From positions 1-33,553 of the forward strand of contig JAFTZC010000031.1 in the NCBI GenBank assembly GCA_017461065.1: DNA of 33,553 bases, written 5' to 3'. Positions 8,917 through 16,522 of the stretch are shown piece by piece; within the stretch, counting starts at the first letter, position 1, and every line of letters starts with the position of its first letter. A model generated the notes under the pieces. It made no database searches. It saw only the letters and a list, made by a program, of their open reading frames with translations, and had not been told where the DNA came from. The position numbers were made by a program, and so were the translations under genes. Source of the DNA: Clostridia bacterium. Its GTDB lineage: Bacteria; Bacillota; Clostridia; Christensenellales; DTU072.

Positions 8917-9572
8917 TTAACGAATAGCTCCTTTAGCTCTTTTGCACTTGCTACTATATAATCGGCACCGGCATCCTTTAACTCTTTGGTGCTACCGTAG
9001 CCGAAAGTTACGCCGATAGCACTAACTCCCGCATCCTTTGCACCTATCATATCATACGACCTATCACCGACCATAACGACGTCTTCTCTATCGTGATGAC
9101 CAAGCCTATCAAGGCAATACTCTATAACGAGTTTTTTATTGTGGCGTGAACACTTTTGGTCATCACCTGCAATAACTTCAAAATAATCCGTTAATCCAAA
9201 ATGGTCAAGGACAAGTTTAGCTTGCTCCTCGGGCTTTGACGTTGCTACGGAAAGCACCTTGCCACTGTCTTTTAGCCCTTTGAGCATATCAACTATGCCG
9301 TCGTACACCTTGCAGTTGAACATACCGCCTGCGTTATAAAACTCCCTATATTTAAGGACGAGTTCCCACGCTTCAAATGGGTCAACTCCAAGCAGCCTAA
9401 CAAAACTATCCTTAAGCGGAGGACCAATAACACTGGACAGGTCGGCTTCAGACAATTCGACGTCATAATCGCTGATAGCATACAAAAATGAAGTGGTTAT
9501 CGCGGGATATGAGTCGGTTAAAGTGCCGTCAAGGTCGAATAAAATATATTTTTTATCACGTATATTTTGCAT
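8913..9572 (-). CDS. HAD-family hydrolase, phosphoglycolate phosphatase-like
   Basis: Haloacid dehalogenase-superfamily phosphatase with cap domain. Motif I DLDGTLTDS gives the nucleophile Asp; motif II is SVATSKP, and motif IV is VMVGDRSYDMIGAKDAG. About 219 residues from the chosen start. A longer frame is open to 9608, but its first 12 codons contain the promoter, and the product then starts MQNIRDKKYILFDLDGT, as usual for the family. The ATG at 9572 lies exactly 6 bases after a -10 box with no ribosome binding site, so the mRNA is probably leaderless. It heads an operon with the PHP gene and comEC. Substrate is unknown; GPH/PpaX-like is the nearest guess. Confidence 0.88.
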   Translation of the reverse strand: MQNIRDKKYILFDLDGTLTDSYPAITTSFLYAISDYDVELSEADLSSVIGPPLKDSFVRLLGVDPFEAWELVLKYREFYNAGGMFNCKVYDGIVDMLKGLKDSGKVLSVATSKPEEQAKLVLDHFGLTDYFEVIAGDDQKCSRHNKKLVIEYCLDRLGHHDREDVVMVGDRSYDMIGAKDAGVSAIGVTFGYGSTKELKDAGADYIVASAKELKELFVK

Positions 9573-9578
9573 AGTTAA

Positions 9579-9608
9579 ATTATACAACACTATGTAATAG
9601 TGTTTCAA
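9579..9608 (-). promoter_or_regulatory. Promoter of HAD-PHP-comEC operon (leaderless type) with palindrome
   Basis: Minus strand: TTGAAA (9603-9608), 18-bp spacer, TATAAT (9579-9584), 6 bases, ATG. The spacer holds a perfect palindrome AACACTAT-GTA-ATAGTGTT (9586-9604 on +), placed like an operator. Confidence 0.7.
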
Positions 9609-9671
9609 TGGAATGAGAGCTTAATTTTTTTCTTTAAGGAAATTTTAATAAAAAAATTTTTGCACAAACTA

Positions 9672-9700
9672 TTGACAAAGGACAAAACCCGCGATATAAT
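9672..9700 (+). promoter_or_regulatory. Sigma-A promoter of hsp20
   Basis: TTGACA (9672-9677), 17-bp spacer, TATAAT (9695-9700), immediately followed by the first CIRCE operator. Confidence 0.85.
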
Positions 9701-9727
9701 TTAGCAGTCAAGAGATGAGAGTGCTAA
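9701..9727 (+). promoter_or_regulatory. CIRCE operator 1 (HrcA site)
   Basis: TTAGCAGTC - 9 bases - GAGTGCTAA; one mismatch to the CIRCE consensus TTAGCACTC-N9-GAGTGCTAA. It covers the expected transcription start, as expected for HrcA repression of a heat-shock gene. Confidence 0.9.
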
Positions 9728-9750
9728 CACTCAAACCAAAAGAGTGCTAA
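9724..9750 (+). promoter_or_regulatory. CIRCE operator 2, overlapping the first
   Basis: CTAACACTC - 9 bases - GAGTGCTAA; two mismatches in the left arm, perfect right arm. It shares four bases with the right arm of operator 1. Confidence 0.75.
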
Positions 9751-9803
9751 CTCACAACAAAACAAAAAAACTATACCTTATTACTATGAAAAGGAGAAAA
9801 ATT

Positions 9804-10208
9804 ATGAGAACTTTAAGTACAAGAACTTGGAATCCACTAAACCTATTCGATAACTTCGATAGTTTCTTTACACCTTGCTATGAAAAGTTTGACTTTATGA
9901 AAACCGACATTATAGAAAGGGATGAAGAATACCTATTGGAAGTCGAGCTTCCCGGTTACGACAAAGCCGACCTTCACCTTGAATACGAAGATAAATATCT
10001 AACCATAAAAGCAGAAAGGAAGGTATCCGAATCTAAAACCGACAAGGTTATTAGACGTGAGCGTAGCGTTAACACGAGCCGCAGTTACTACGTTGGCGAC
10101 ATCGACGAACAAGGCATCAAGGCTAAGTTCGAAAATGGTGTACTAAGTGTAACCCTACCAAAACTTCTACCCAAAAAGCCTGAAAAACTCGGCATAGAAA
10201 TTGAGTAA
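9804..10208 (+). CDS. hsp20: Hsp20 small heat-shock protein
   Basis: Alpha-crystallin-type holdase chaperone that binds unfolding proteins in the cytoplasm. 134 residues: N-terminal arm with NLFDNFDSFF, alpha-crystallin domain from about residue 35 (DIIERDEEYLLEVELPGYDKADL) to the closing FENGVLSVTLPK. A C-terminal I-x-I tail (IEIE) is present. The start is fixed by AAGGAG 8 bases before the ATG at 9804; an upstream in-frame start at 9744 lies in the leader. It is controlled by a sigma-A promoter and two CIRCE operators, so HrcA repression is expected. Monocistronic, closed by a strong terminator. Confidence 0.93.
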   Translation: MRTLSTRTWNPLNLFDNFDSFFTPCYEKFDFMKTDIIERDEEYLLEVELPGYDKADLHLEYEDKYLTIKAERKVSESKTDKVIRRERSVNTSRSYYVGDIDEQGIKAKFENGVLSVTLPKLLPKKPEKLGIEIE

Positions 10209-10240
10209 TTCTTTGCTGAAAATTTTTGTCCCCTCTCCAA

Positions 10241-10280
10241 AACAAGAATACCACCTTAATTGGTGGTATTCTTGTTTTTA
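10241..10280 (+). terminator. Terminator of hsp20
   Basis: Perfect 15-bp stem (10241-10255 with 10262-10276, arms AACAAGAATACCACC and its complement), 6-base loop and a trailing T-run. Confidence 0.92.
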
Positions 10281-10310
10281 GACTACTTAGAGTTCGTTTT
10301 GCGTAACCTA

Positions 10311-11372
10311 TTATTCCAAAATCTTGCCAATATGGTTTTTTCTAAACTCAGCCCCGTTTTCCAAAAGAGATTCGTAAGAAGAACCAAGCATACTAAGGAA
10401 TTTGTCGATGTCAACTTTCCTAATCCTTGCGCTTTTTTTGAGCCTTTCGTTGATGATACGTTCTCTTCTGCAAACCTTATTAGGGCTATCAACGGTAACA
10501 TAAATGCTTGCTTCCGATGCGCGCGTTACACATTTGCCGCCGTTATCCGCCACGAGGTCTATGAGTAGCAACATTTCCGTAAAGTGCTTGTCTTCAAAGA
10601 CGGTACTGAAACAAACCTTTTCGCCCTTGAGAGGGAGCGTAGCGCCCCTTTTGGGCTTAGTTTTGCGCATATGGGTTTGGAACACCTTGTAGTTTCTTCT
10701 AAGGTTATTTGAGCCGGTATAGCGGCCGCCGTCACACACGGAGCCGGGAGCGTGCTTAAACTCTATTTTGCCGTCCGCGACAACGCCCTCACAGGGTGGA
10801 TATTTTTCGATTAGCTCTTTTAGGCTTATTCCAAGTCTATCGCACAAACCCTTTGCTACAAGCATAGTAACTTCGGCGTCTTCGTCGCTCCTATGAGCAA
10901 CGTGCTCGGATACGTCGACGCTCAAGTCTACAAGCGCTTTGTCGAGAGAAGGCTGGTTAGTGAGCTCCTTGTATTCCCTATACGCCCTTTGCATATCGTA
11001 AATGACGTAAGAAAAGTATGGTAGCTTGTACCTATCGCACGCCCAATTTATAAAGCGTGCGTCGTTATCACAAGCGAAGCCTACGACGAGATTATCCTTA
11101 TCGGTAAGTAACGATTTTATCAAATCGTAATAGTAGTCAAACTTGGGGGATGCTACGAATTCTTCCTTGGGATAGGCAAGAGTAATTCCCCTATCGCGCT
11201 CGTTTTTTTCGCGCTTGGCTTTTGACCAAGCACCCGTGTGGAAAATAGCTTCGGGATTGATTAAAATATCCTTTTTTTCTATGACGGAAAAGTTCTCATC
11301 CGTGAGAACGTAACCAAAACTGCAAACGTGCCTTCCGTCGCTGCATTCTAAATCAAAAAACAGGTATTTCAT
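10311..11372 (-). CDS. DnaQ-like 3'-5' exonuclease with C-terminal BRCT-like domain
   Basis: About 353 residues. The N-terminus carries a DEDDh exonuclease fold: FFDLECSDG (catalytic Asp/Glu), GFACDNDARFINW (second Asp), and HRSDEDAEVT (His and last Asp, near residue 155). The C-terminal part (GEKVCFSTVFEDKHFTEML... then a lone GGKCVTRASEASIYV) resembles a BRCT domain, as in other Firmicutes exonuclease-BRCT proteins. A role in DNA repair or RNA trimming is inferred. The start is the ATG at 11372 preceded by GGAG; a longer frame from a TTG at 11399 runs through an upstream hairpin and is unlikely. It follows the symporter gene with a structured 71-base gap. Confidence 0.78.
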   Translation of the reverse strand: MKYLFFDLECSDGRHVCSFGYVLTDENFSVIEKKDILINPEAIFHTGAWSKAKREKNERDRGITLAYPKEEFVASPKFDYYYDLIKSLLTDKDNLVVGFACDNDARFINWACDRYKLPYFSYVIYDMQRAYREYKELTNQPSLDKALVDLSVDVSEHVAHRSDEDAEVTMLVAKGLCDRLGISLKELIEKYPPCEGVVADGKIEFKHAPGSVCDGGRYTGSNNLRRNYKVFQTHMRKTKPKRGATLPLKGEKVCFSTVFEDKHFTEMLLLIDLVADNGGKCVTRASEASIYVTVDSPNKVCRRERIINERLKKSARIRKVDIDKFLSMLGSSYESLLENGAEFRKNHIGKILE

Positions 11373-11387
11373 CAATCTCCAAACATA

Positions 11388-11419
11388 GTTAACCGACAAG
11401 CCAATGCTTGCCGGTTAAC
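11388..11419 (-). other. Stable hairpin just upstream of the exonuclease ribosome binding site
   Basis: 13-base arms (11388-11400 and 11407-11419, GTTAACCGACAAG on the + strand) with a 6-base loop. The single imperfect position is a G.U pair in the minus-strand RNA but an A/C mismatch in the plus-strand RNA, so the structure belongs to the minus transcript. No T-run follows, so it is a poor terminator. Confidence 0.65.
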
Positions 11420-11443
11420 ACTTTTCTTTAGTTATAACTCGGC

Positions 11444-12985
11444 TTATTCTGCTTCTACTACTGCTTTGTCAACAGCTGCGGTAGCTTCGTCGGCGGTGAT
11501 TTCTTCCGCTTCCTTACGAGCCCTGATTTCGGCACAAATTTCTTCGTACCTTTCTTCGGTAATCTTGTACTTAGCAAGGTAAATTACGCCTGCTATGCAA
11601 ATGAGAATCGTAGGAATAACCGTCATGCAAATTAGAAGTCCGGTCTTAGCCGATTCGGGAGCGCCTGCAAGGATATTTTCGATGTTGGTAATCTTCTCTG
11701 CTTCGGAAGTAATAACGCCTTGCGTAAACCAGTTTTCTTGTTGCGAAACGGCTTCGGTAATAGCGGTAATGCCGAGCATACCGAGAACGAGTGAAACAAC
11801 ACCCATTTGGAGAGCACTACCCATCTTAGCCATAAACGGACGAACGGAGAAGATGATACTTTCTTCACGTTCACCGGTCTTCCACTCGTTGTATTCAACG
11901 GTGTTTGCAATAGAGATGGTAAGAACTTGATAGAACAAGGTTTGTCCGATTGAATAGAAGAATCCGCATAGAGCAATTAGATAGAAGTTGTTTACAACGA
12001 GTCCCATCAAGAGCATTAGTCCATAGCCGATTGCTACGCATACCATACAAATCTTGATAATGGTCTTACGTGAGAATTTCTTTGCGAGCAAGGGATAAGC
12101 AACGATAATGGCGCTTGCTACGCCCGAAAGAATACCAAATAGCGAAGTCATTGCGCCTGCGTATCCAAAGCGTAGATATACGAACCAGTTGGATAGACCG
12201 CCGATGATATTGCTACCAAGGTTATAAATAACCATAGTGAGCGCAATCCACAAAAGTTGGTCGTTGCCCTTGAGCACCTTGAACATTTGCTTGAGTGGGT
12301 TGGGGCGTTTGCCGTTTTCTTTTTGGAGTGGGGGCAATGGGTCTTCCTTAACGCAGATGCACGTCATAGTTTGGCAACCTACGAATAGTACTGCCGCGAT
12401 AATGGCGATAACGGGATATGCTTTAACAGCACTGCCACCGATAGCAAGGCTACCAACGGTAAGGATTGGGGTTACAAAACCAACGACTGCGCCACCTACA
12501 CCTGCAAAAATGTTTGCAACTGACGATAGCACGTCACGGTTTGCAGGGTTAGATGATAGAGCAGGTAACATTGACCAGTAACCGATATCGTTCATAGTAA
12601 ACGTTACGTCAAGCAAAATATATGCTACGCCGAAGAAGATAACGTAATCCATACCCTTGAGCGGTGCCCAGAATAGGAAGAATACCAAAATAGAGTTGGT
12701 GACGGCGCCAAGCATAATCCACGGCTTAAACTTACCCCATCTGGTACGTGTATTTTCGATAATACCGCCCATAAGTGGGTCGTTAACCGCGTCCCAAATT
12801 CTTGCTATCATAATAACTACACCGATAATTGCAGCTTCTGCATCGGTTAGGTTTTTAGTGAGCAAAATAAACGTGTACATTTGAGTATTAAACAAATTGT
12901 ACATAAAGTCACGGCCGAAACCGCCGGCACTAAATGTCCATAGGTTACGCTTAAAATACTTTTCTTTAATAGTAGTATTTGCCAA
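11444..12985 (-). CDS. GPH-family sugar:cation symporter (MFS)
   Basis: 513-residue secondary transporter of the glycoside-pentoside-hexuronide:cation symporter family, with about 12 membrane helices. The N-terminal signature AGGFGRDFMYNLFNTQMYTF and RIWDAVNDPLMGGIIENTRTRWGKFKPW are typical of the family. The C-terminal tail is acidic and alanine-rich (about 40 residues), more extended than usual. Substrate is unknown; a glycoside or glucuronide is likely for the family. The start codon is TTG at 12985, selected because a perfect AGGAGG lies 9 bases upstream and the family N-terminus fits. It has its own promoter. Confidence 0.88.
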   Translation of the reverse strand: MANTTIKEKYFKRNLWTFSAGGFGRDFMYNLFNTQMYTFILLTKNLTDAEAAIIGVVIMIARIWDAVNDPLMGGIIENTRTRWGKFKPWIMLGAVTNSILVFFLFWAPLKGMDYVIFFGVAYILLDVTFTMNDIGYWSMLPALSSNPANRDVLSSVANIFAGVGGAVVGFVTPILTVGSLAIGGSAVKAYPVIAIIAAVLFVGCQTMTCICVKEDPLPPLQKENGKRPNPLKQMFKVLKGNDQLLWIALTMVIYNLGSNIIGGLSNWFVYLRFGYAGAMTSLFGILSGVASAIIVAYPLLAKKFSRKTIIKICMVCVAIGYGLMLLMGLVVNNFYLIALCGFFYSIGQTLFYQVLTISIANTVEYNEWKTGEREESIIFSVRPFMAKMGSALQMGVVSLVLGMLGITAITEAVSQQENWFTQGVITSEAEKITNIENILAGAPESAKTGLLICMTVIPTILICIAGVIYLAKYKITEERYEEICAEIRARKEAEEITADEATAAVDKAVVEAE

Positions 12986-13017
12986 AACCCTATACCTCCT
13001 AAAGTATATCTTTAATA

Positions 13018-13046
13018 ACTATACCACGAGAACGCCTTTTTGTAAA
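13018..13046 (-). promoter_or_regulatory. Promoter of the GPH symporter gene
   Basis: Minus strand TTTACA (13041-13046), 17-bp spacer, TATAGT (13018-13023), then a short leader with AGGAGG before the TTG start. Confidence 0.7.
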
Positions 13047-13100
13047 TACCAAAGTCAGCTTTTTAGCCTACTTTTACTCATATAAAGCCATTTATTTTAG

Positions 13101-13637
13101 CTATGGAGCAAAAAATAGCGGCGCGTTAGGAACCCCAAAAGTAAACGCCGCCATAAGAATGGCACTAACTGCTGAGATAACTCCTAAAGCTACCAACACA
13201 CCCACCCTGCCCTTAGAGTACTTATAAACGTGGTAACCCGTCCATTGCGACACAAATATCGTCACGACTTCGATAAGGATATGCAACACCAAACTATCCT
13301 TGGTTGCGCCCAACGCAAAAAACAAAGTCGAGCATAACGTCGTGAGCAAGCATATCGACAAAAAGGCCGACGTAAACGCACCGCTAAACCATTTTGAGGG
13401 CAAAAGCCCTTTTGACTTTTTGAAGAACACGAAGGTCAAGCACCACCATAGCAAAATGGGATAAAATACGATTTTTAGGTGTTCGGCAATACTTTCGCTC
13501 ACAGGGGCAAATACCGCAATCACGCCAACGGGCAAAAGCTCGTATAAAAAATGATTGAGTGCCGACAGCGCCATAATAAACACTATCGAAAGATAAAAAT
13601 TCCATTTGAAGATAGTTTCAATCCTTTCTTTTTGCAT
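13101..13637 (-). CDS. DUF6512-like integral membrane protein
   Basis: 178-residue membrane protein with about five hydrophobic helices. The pattern LNHFLYELLPVGVIAVFAPVSESIAEHLKIVFYP (around residues 22-55) matches a family of small clostridial membrane proteins (DUF6512) in which the HFLYE and ESxxEHLK blocks are conserved. Function is unknown. The ATG has no Shine-Dalgarno and lies 6 bases after a TATACT box, so it is probably leaderless. It is divergent from the asparaginase-like gene. No clear terminator is seen before the symporter promoter. Confidence 0.75.
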   Translation of the reverse strand: MQKERIETIFKWNFYLSIVFIMALSALNHFLYELLPVGVIAVFAPVSESIAEHLKIVFYPILLWWCLTFVFFKKSKGLLPSKWFSGAFTSAFLSICLLTTLCSTLFFALGATKDSLVLHILIEVVTIFVSQWTGYHVYKYSKGRVGVLVALGVISAVSAILMAAFTFGVPNAPLFFAP

Positions 13638-13643
13638 ACAATC

Positions 13644-13672
13644 AGTATAGGAAATAATATTGCAATTATGAA
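13644..13672 (-). promoter_or_regulatory. Promoter of the DUF6512-like gene (leaderless type)
   Basis: Minus strand TTCATA (13667-13672, weak), 17-bp spacer, TATACT (13644-13649), then 6 bases to the ATG. It overlaps the divergent asparaginase promoter. Confidence 0.5.
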
Positions 13673-13688
13673 GGTCGGGTGATATAAT
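13660..13688 (+). promoter_or_regulatory. Promoter of the asparaginase-like gene
   Basis: TTGCAA (13660-13665), 17-bp spacer, TATAAT (13683-13688); GGAG ribosome binding site before the ATG at 13716. Confidence 0.75.
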
Positions 13689-13715
13689 TTCTAAGGAAAA
13701 TGATATGGAGAAGTT

Positions 13716-14657
13716 ATGAAAATACTAATTATTTTTGCAGGAGGCACAATCGGCAGTACCGTTAAAGGGAATTATATATCTATCGACACCGGTAAACCCA
13801 GCGTGCTTATGGAAACCTATCGCAAAAAGTACAGTATGGATTTTGAGTACGAAACACGCACTCCTTATATGGTGTTATCCGAAAATAACACGGGCAAAAA
13901 CTACGTAGACCTCGTAAACTGCATCCTTGATAATATCGACGACGGATACGACGGCATCATCGTCGCGCACGGCACGGACACCCTACAATACTCGGCATCA
14001 GTTTTGACCTACGCACTTGGCAACGATACCATACCCGTATGCGTAGTTTCATCCAACCACCCCATTGAAGACGAACGCGCAAACGGACTAATCAACCTAC
14101 ACGGCGCCATTAATTTCATAAAGCAAAAAGCAGGCAAAGGCGCATTCGTAGTATACAAAAACGGCAACGACGACTACACCCAAGTGCATCGCGCAAACAG
14201 GCTTAGGGCAGGCTACGTATACACCGATAGAATAGACTCCATTTTCGATATGCCCTACGGCCATTTCGACGAGCGCGACCGGTTTATTAAAAACCCCGAC
14301 TTCGTCGATTTAGAAGGCGATTTTGAGCCCAAGGGAAGGCTTAACATCGGTCCGCAATGCGACTTCATTTATAGAATATACCCCTACGTTGGTATGGTTT
14401 ATCCAAGATTCCCCAAAAGCGTAAAGTACGTTTTGTTGGACTCATTCCATAGTGGCACGATAGACACAGCTTCCGATGCAGCGCTATCCTTTTACCGCTA
14501 CTGCAACCAAAAAGGTATAAAGCTCTTTATCACCGGCCTTGGCAGAGAAATCAGCTATGAAAGCACTAAAAAGTATATAGACCTTGGCATAACCCCACTA
14601 TACAACATTTCGCCGATTTCGGCGTATATAAAGGGTTGGCTTTACGGAGAGCTATAA
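13716..14657 (+). CDS. Asparaginase-family protein with altered catalytic lysine
   Basis: 313-residue cytoplasmic protein with the type I/II bacterial asparaginase fold (hydrolysis of Asn to Asp and ammonia in true members). The first catalytic Thr is present (T11 in AGGTIGS), as are the second Thr-Asp pair (T87-D88 in HGTDT) and a Ser at 55. The block that normally reads TKVHTT around the catalytic Lys (Lys162 of E. coli AnsB) appears here as TQVHRAN, so the Lys is apparently Gln156. Activity or substrate may therefore differ. No signal peptide. Own promoter and terminator; monocistronic. Confidence 0.8.
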   Translation: MKILIIFAGGTIGSTVKGNYISIDTGKPSVLMETYRKKYSMDFEYETRTPYMVLSENNTGKNYVDLVNCILDNIDDGYDGIIVAHGTDTLQYSASVLTYALGNDTIPVCVVSSNHPIEDERANGLINLHGAINFIKQKAGKGAFVVYKNGNDDYTQVHRANRLRAGYVYTDRIDSIFDMPYGHFDERDRFIKNPDFVDLEGDFEPKGRLNIGPQCDFIYRIYPYVGMVYPRFPKSVKYVLLDSFHSGTIDTASDAALSFYRYCNQKGIKLFITGLGREISYESTKKYIDLGITPLYNISPISAYIKGWLYGEL

Positions 14658-14661
14658 AAGC

Positions 14662-14689
14662 AAAGGTGCGATTTTATCGCACCTTTTTT
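14662..14689. terminator. Bidirectional terminator between asparaginase and aldo/keto reductase genes
   Basis: 11-bp stem AAAGGTGCGAT / ATCGCACCTTT (14662-14672, 14676-14686) with a 3-base loop and T-runs; it serves the two convergent genes. Confidence 0.88.
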
Positions 14690-14691
14690 CG

Positions 14692-15801
14692 TTACTTACC
14701 AAAGGTTTTGGCTACTTCGTCTAAAAGCTCCCTGATTGGTAGGTGTTGTGGGCAAGATTGCTCGCACTTGCCACACTTTATACAGTCACTTGCTTTGCCG
14801 CCGTGCGCGGTGTGAATGCCGTAATAGTAGCCTGAGTTAAACGTGTTGTTGGCTTTTTTATCGTTTAGGCAAGCAAACAAGTCGGGGATAGCGATTTTCT
14901 TTGGACAGCCGTCTACACAATACTTACAACCCGTGCATTGGATGAGATTTTGCTCTTTATATATCAATTTCACCTTGGAAATGGCGTGCATTTCTTCTTC
15001 CGTTATCGGCTTGAAATCGGTCATATAGGATAGGTTATCGGTCATCATATCCATATTACCCATACCCGAAAGCACCATAAATATGCCTTCAAACGAAGCA
15101 CAATATCTAATTGCATAGCTTGCATAAGAACCGCCGCCAAGATTATCAAATACTTCCTTTGCTTTGTCGGGTAGTTTGACAAGGCTTCCTCCCTTAACGG
15201 GCTCCATAACGATAATGGGCTTGTTGAACTTACGGCATACGTCGTATACCTTTTTACCTTCAACCGACGGATCGTCGTAATCAACGTAGTTGAATTGAAT
15301 TTGTACTACTTCGATTTCGGGGTATTCGGTGAGTATTTGCTCCAATATTTCGGCCTTATCGTGGAATGAAAGACCTACGTGCTTGATTTTACCTTCCTTC
15401 TTTAGCTCGAAAGCCGTTTCGTACGCCCTTGCTTTTTTGAACTTTTCGAATAGGTTCCTATCTTGAGCGTGCATAAGATAAAAGTCAAAATACTCTACTC
15501 CACACGCCTTGAGCTGTTTTTCAAACAAAGGTCTGATATCTTCTTCCTTTTTGAAGAAGCCACCCGATAGTTTATCGGTCAAAACGTAGTCTTCCCTTTT
15601 ATATCTCGAAGTCAAGCAGTTTTTGACGGCACGCTCGGAGCGCATAAGCATATATCCGTGCGCAGTATCAAAATAGTTGAACCCTGCTGCCATAAAAGCA
15701 TCAACCATTTTGTTGAGCTCTTTATAATCTATAAGCTTAAACCTGTTGGTAGGCAAGCGCATCATACCAAATCCAAAGTTCTTTTTAATTTCAGGGAACA
15801 T
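14692..15801 (-). CDS. Aldo/keto reductase with C-terminal ferredoxin domain
   Basis: 369 residues. An AKR TIM barrel runs to about residue 275, with the catalytic Asp/Tyr region in NYFDTAHGY and His in DFYLMHAQD. Then come two 4Fe-4S cysteine motifs, CTGCKYCVDGCP (about 290-301) and CIKCGKCEQSCP (about 340-351). This AKR-ferredoxin architecture is common in anaerobes, where it is thought to couple carbonyl reduction to an iron-sulfur electron carrier; the substrate is unknown. It lies 64 bases after hisIE on the same strand, with its own GGAG site but no clear promoter or terminator between, so it may be read through from the his operon. Confidence 0.88.
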   Translation of the reverse strand: MFPEIKKNFGFGMMRLPTNRFKLIDYKELNKMVDAFMAAGFNYFDTAHGYMLMRSERAVKNCLTSRYKREDYVLTDKLSGGFFKKEEDIRPLFEKQLKACGVEYFDFYLMHAQDRNLFEKFKKARAYETAFELKKEGKIKHVGLSFHDKAEILEQILTEYPEIEVVQIQFNYVDYDDPSVEGKKVYDVCRKFNKPIIVMEPVKGGSLVKLPDKAKEVFDNLGGGSYASYAIRYCASFEGIFMVLSGMGNMDMMTDNLSYMTDFKPITEEEMHAISKVKLIYKEQNLIQCTGCKYCVDGCPKKIAIPDLFACLNDKKANNTFNSGYYYGIHTAHGGKASDCIKCGKCEQSCPQHLPIRELLDEVAKTFGK

Positions 15802-15865
15802 ATTTACTCCTATAACGCCAAGCCGTCGTTTTTTATTTCGTTACCTAACGCCGCAATAACAGGTT

Positions 15866-16513
15866 TTACTGCATACGTTCTTGCTTAACTTTGTGGTCTA
15901 TAACGTGACGAGATGCAAGTTCCTTTCTAACGTCATCTACGGATATGCCCATTTCTACCATAAGCACCATTACGTGATAAGCAAGGTCGGCGATTTCATA
16001 AACGGTTGCTTTTTTATCGTTAGCCTTGCCTTCAATGATAACTTCGGTACATTCTTCGCCCACCTTCTTAAGGATTTTATCAAGTCCCTTTTTGAATAGG
16101 TAGGTGGTATAACTGCCTTCGGGCAAATCACGCTTGCGAGAAAGCAAAAGTTCGTAAAGTCCGTCCATAGAGAACTCGTTCCTTGCTTCGCTTACGTACA
16201 AAACGTCGTTGAAACAGCTATCCGTTCCCAAGTGGCAGGCAGGGCCATCCTTTTCTACCACAACGACCAACGCATCCCTATCGCAATCGGCTGTTATCGA
16301 TACGATATGTTGATAGTTACCACTGGTTTCACCCTTTAGCCACAACTCGCTTCTTGAGCGTGAGAAAAAGCAAGTCAATTCCTTTTCCATAGTAATGGTT
16401 AGGCTTTCCTTGTTCATATAAGCAAGAGTTAGCACCTTTTTGGAAAGTGCATCTACAACTATTGCGGGAATCAAACCCTTTTCATCAAATTTTAGTTCGT
16501 TAATATTAATCAT
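15866..16513 (-). CDS. hisIE: Bifunctional phosphoribosyl-AMP cyclohydrolase / phosphoribosyl-ATP pyrophosphatase
   Basis: Catalyses the second and third steps of histidine synthesis. 215 residues: HisI domain about 1-105, with zinc-binding CDRDA and CHLGTDSCF; HisE domain about 115-200, with KVGEECTEVIIEGK and the helical EIADLAYHVMVLM. It is the last his gene of the operon, 9 bases after hisF, with a GAGGTGA ribosome binding site. Length and domain order are as in other fused HisIE proteins. Confidence 0.95.
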   Translation of the reverse strand: MININELKFDEKGLIPAIVVDALSKKVLTLAYMNKESLTITMEKELTCFFSRSRSELWLKGETSGNYQHIVSITADCDRDALVVVVEKDGPACHLGTDSCFNDVLYVSEARNEFSMDGLYELLLSRKRDLPEGSYTTYLFKKGLDKILKKVGEECTEVIIEGKANDKKATVYEIADLAYHVMVLMVEMGISVDDVRKELASRHVIDHKVKQERMQ

Positions 16514-16522
16514 ACTTCACCT

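Noticed and set aside
9744..9803. Longer N-terminus for Hsp20 from an upstream in-frame ATG
   Set aside because: The upstream part lies in the operator and leader, encodes a lysine-rich tail unlike the family, and the AAGGAG site fits the ATG at 9804.
11373..11399. TTG start nine codons upstream for the exonuclease
   Set aside because: It has no ribosome binding site, lies within the hairpin, and the family N-terminus begins at the MKYLFFDLE methionine.
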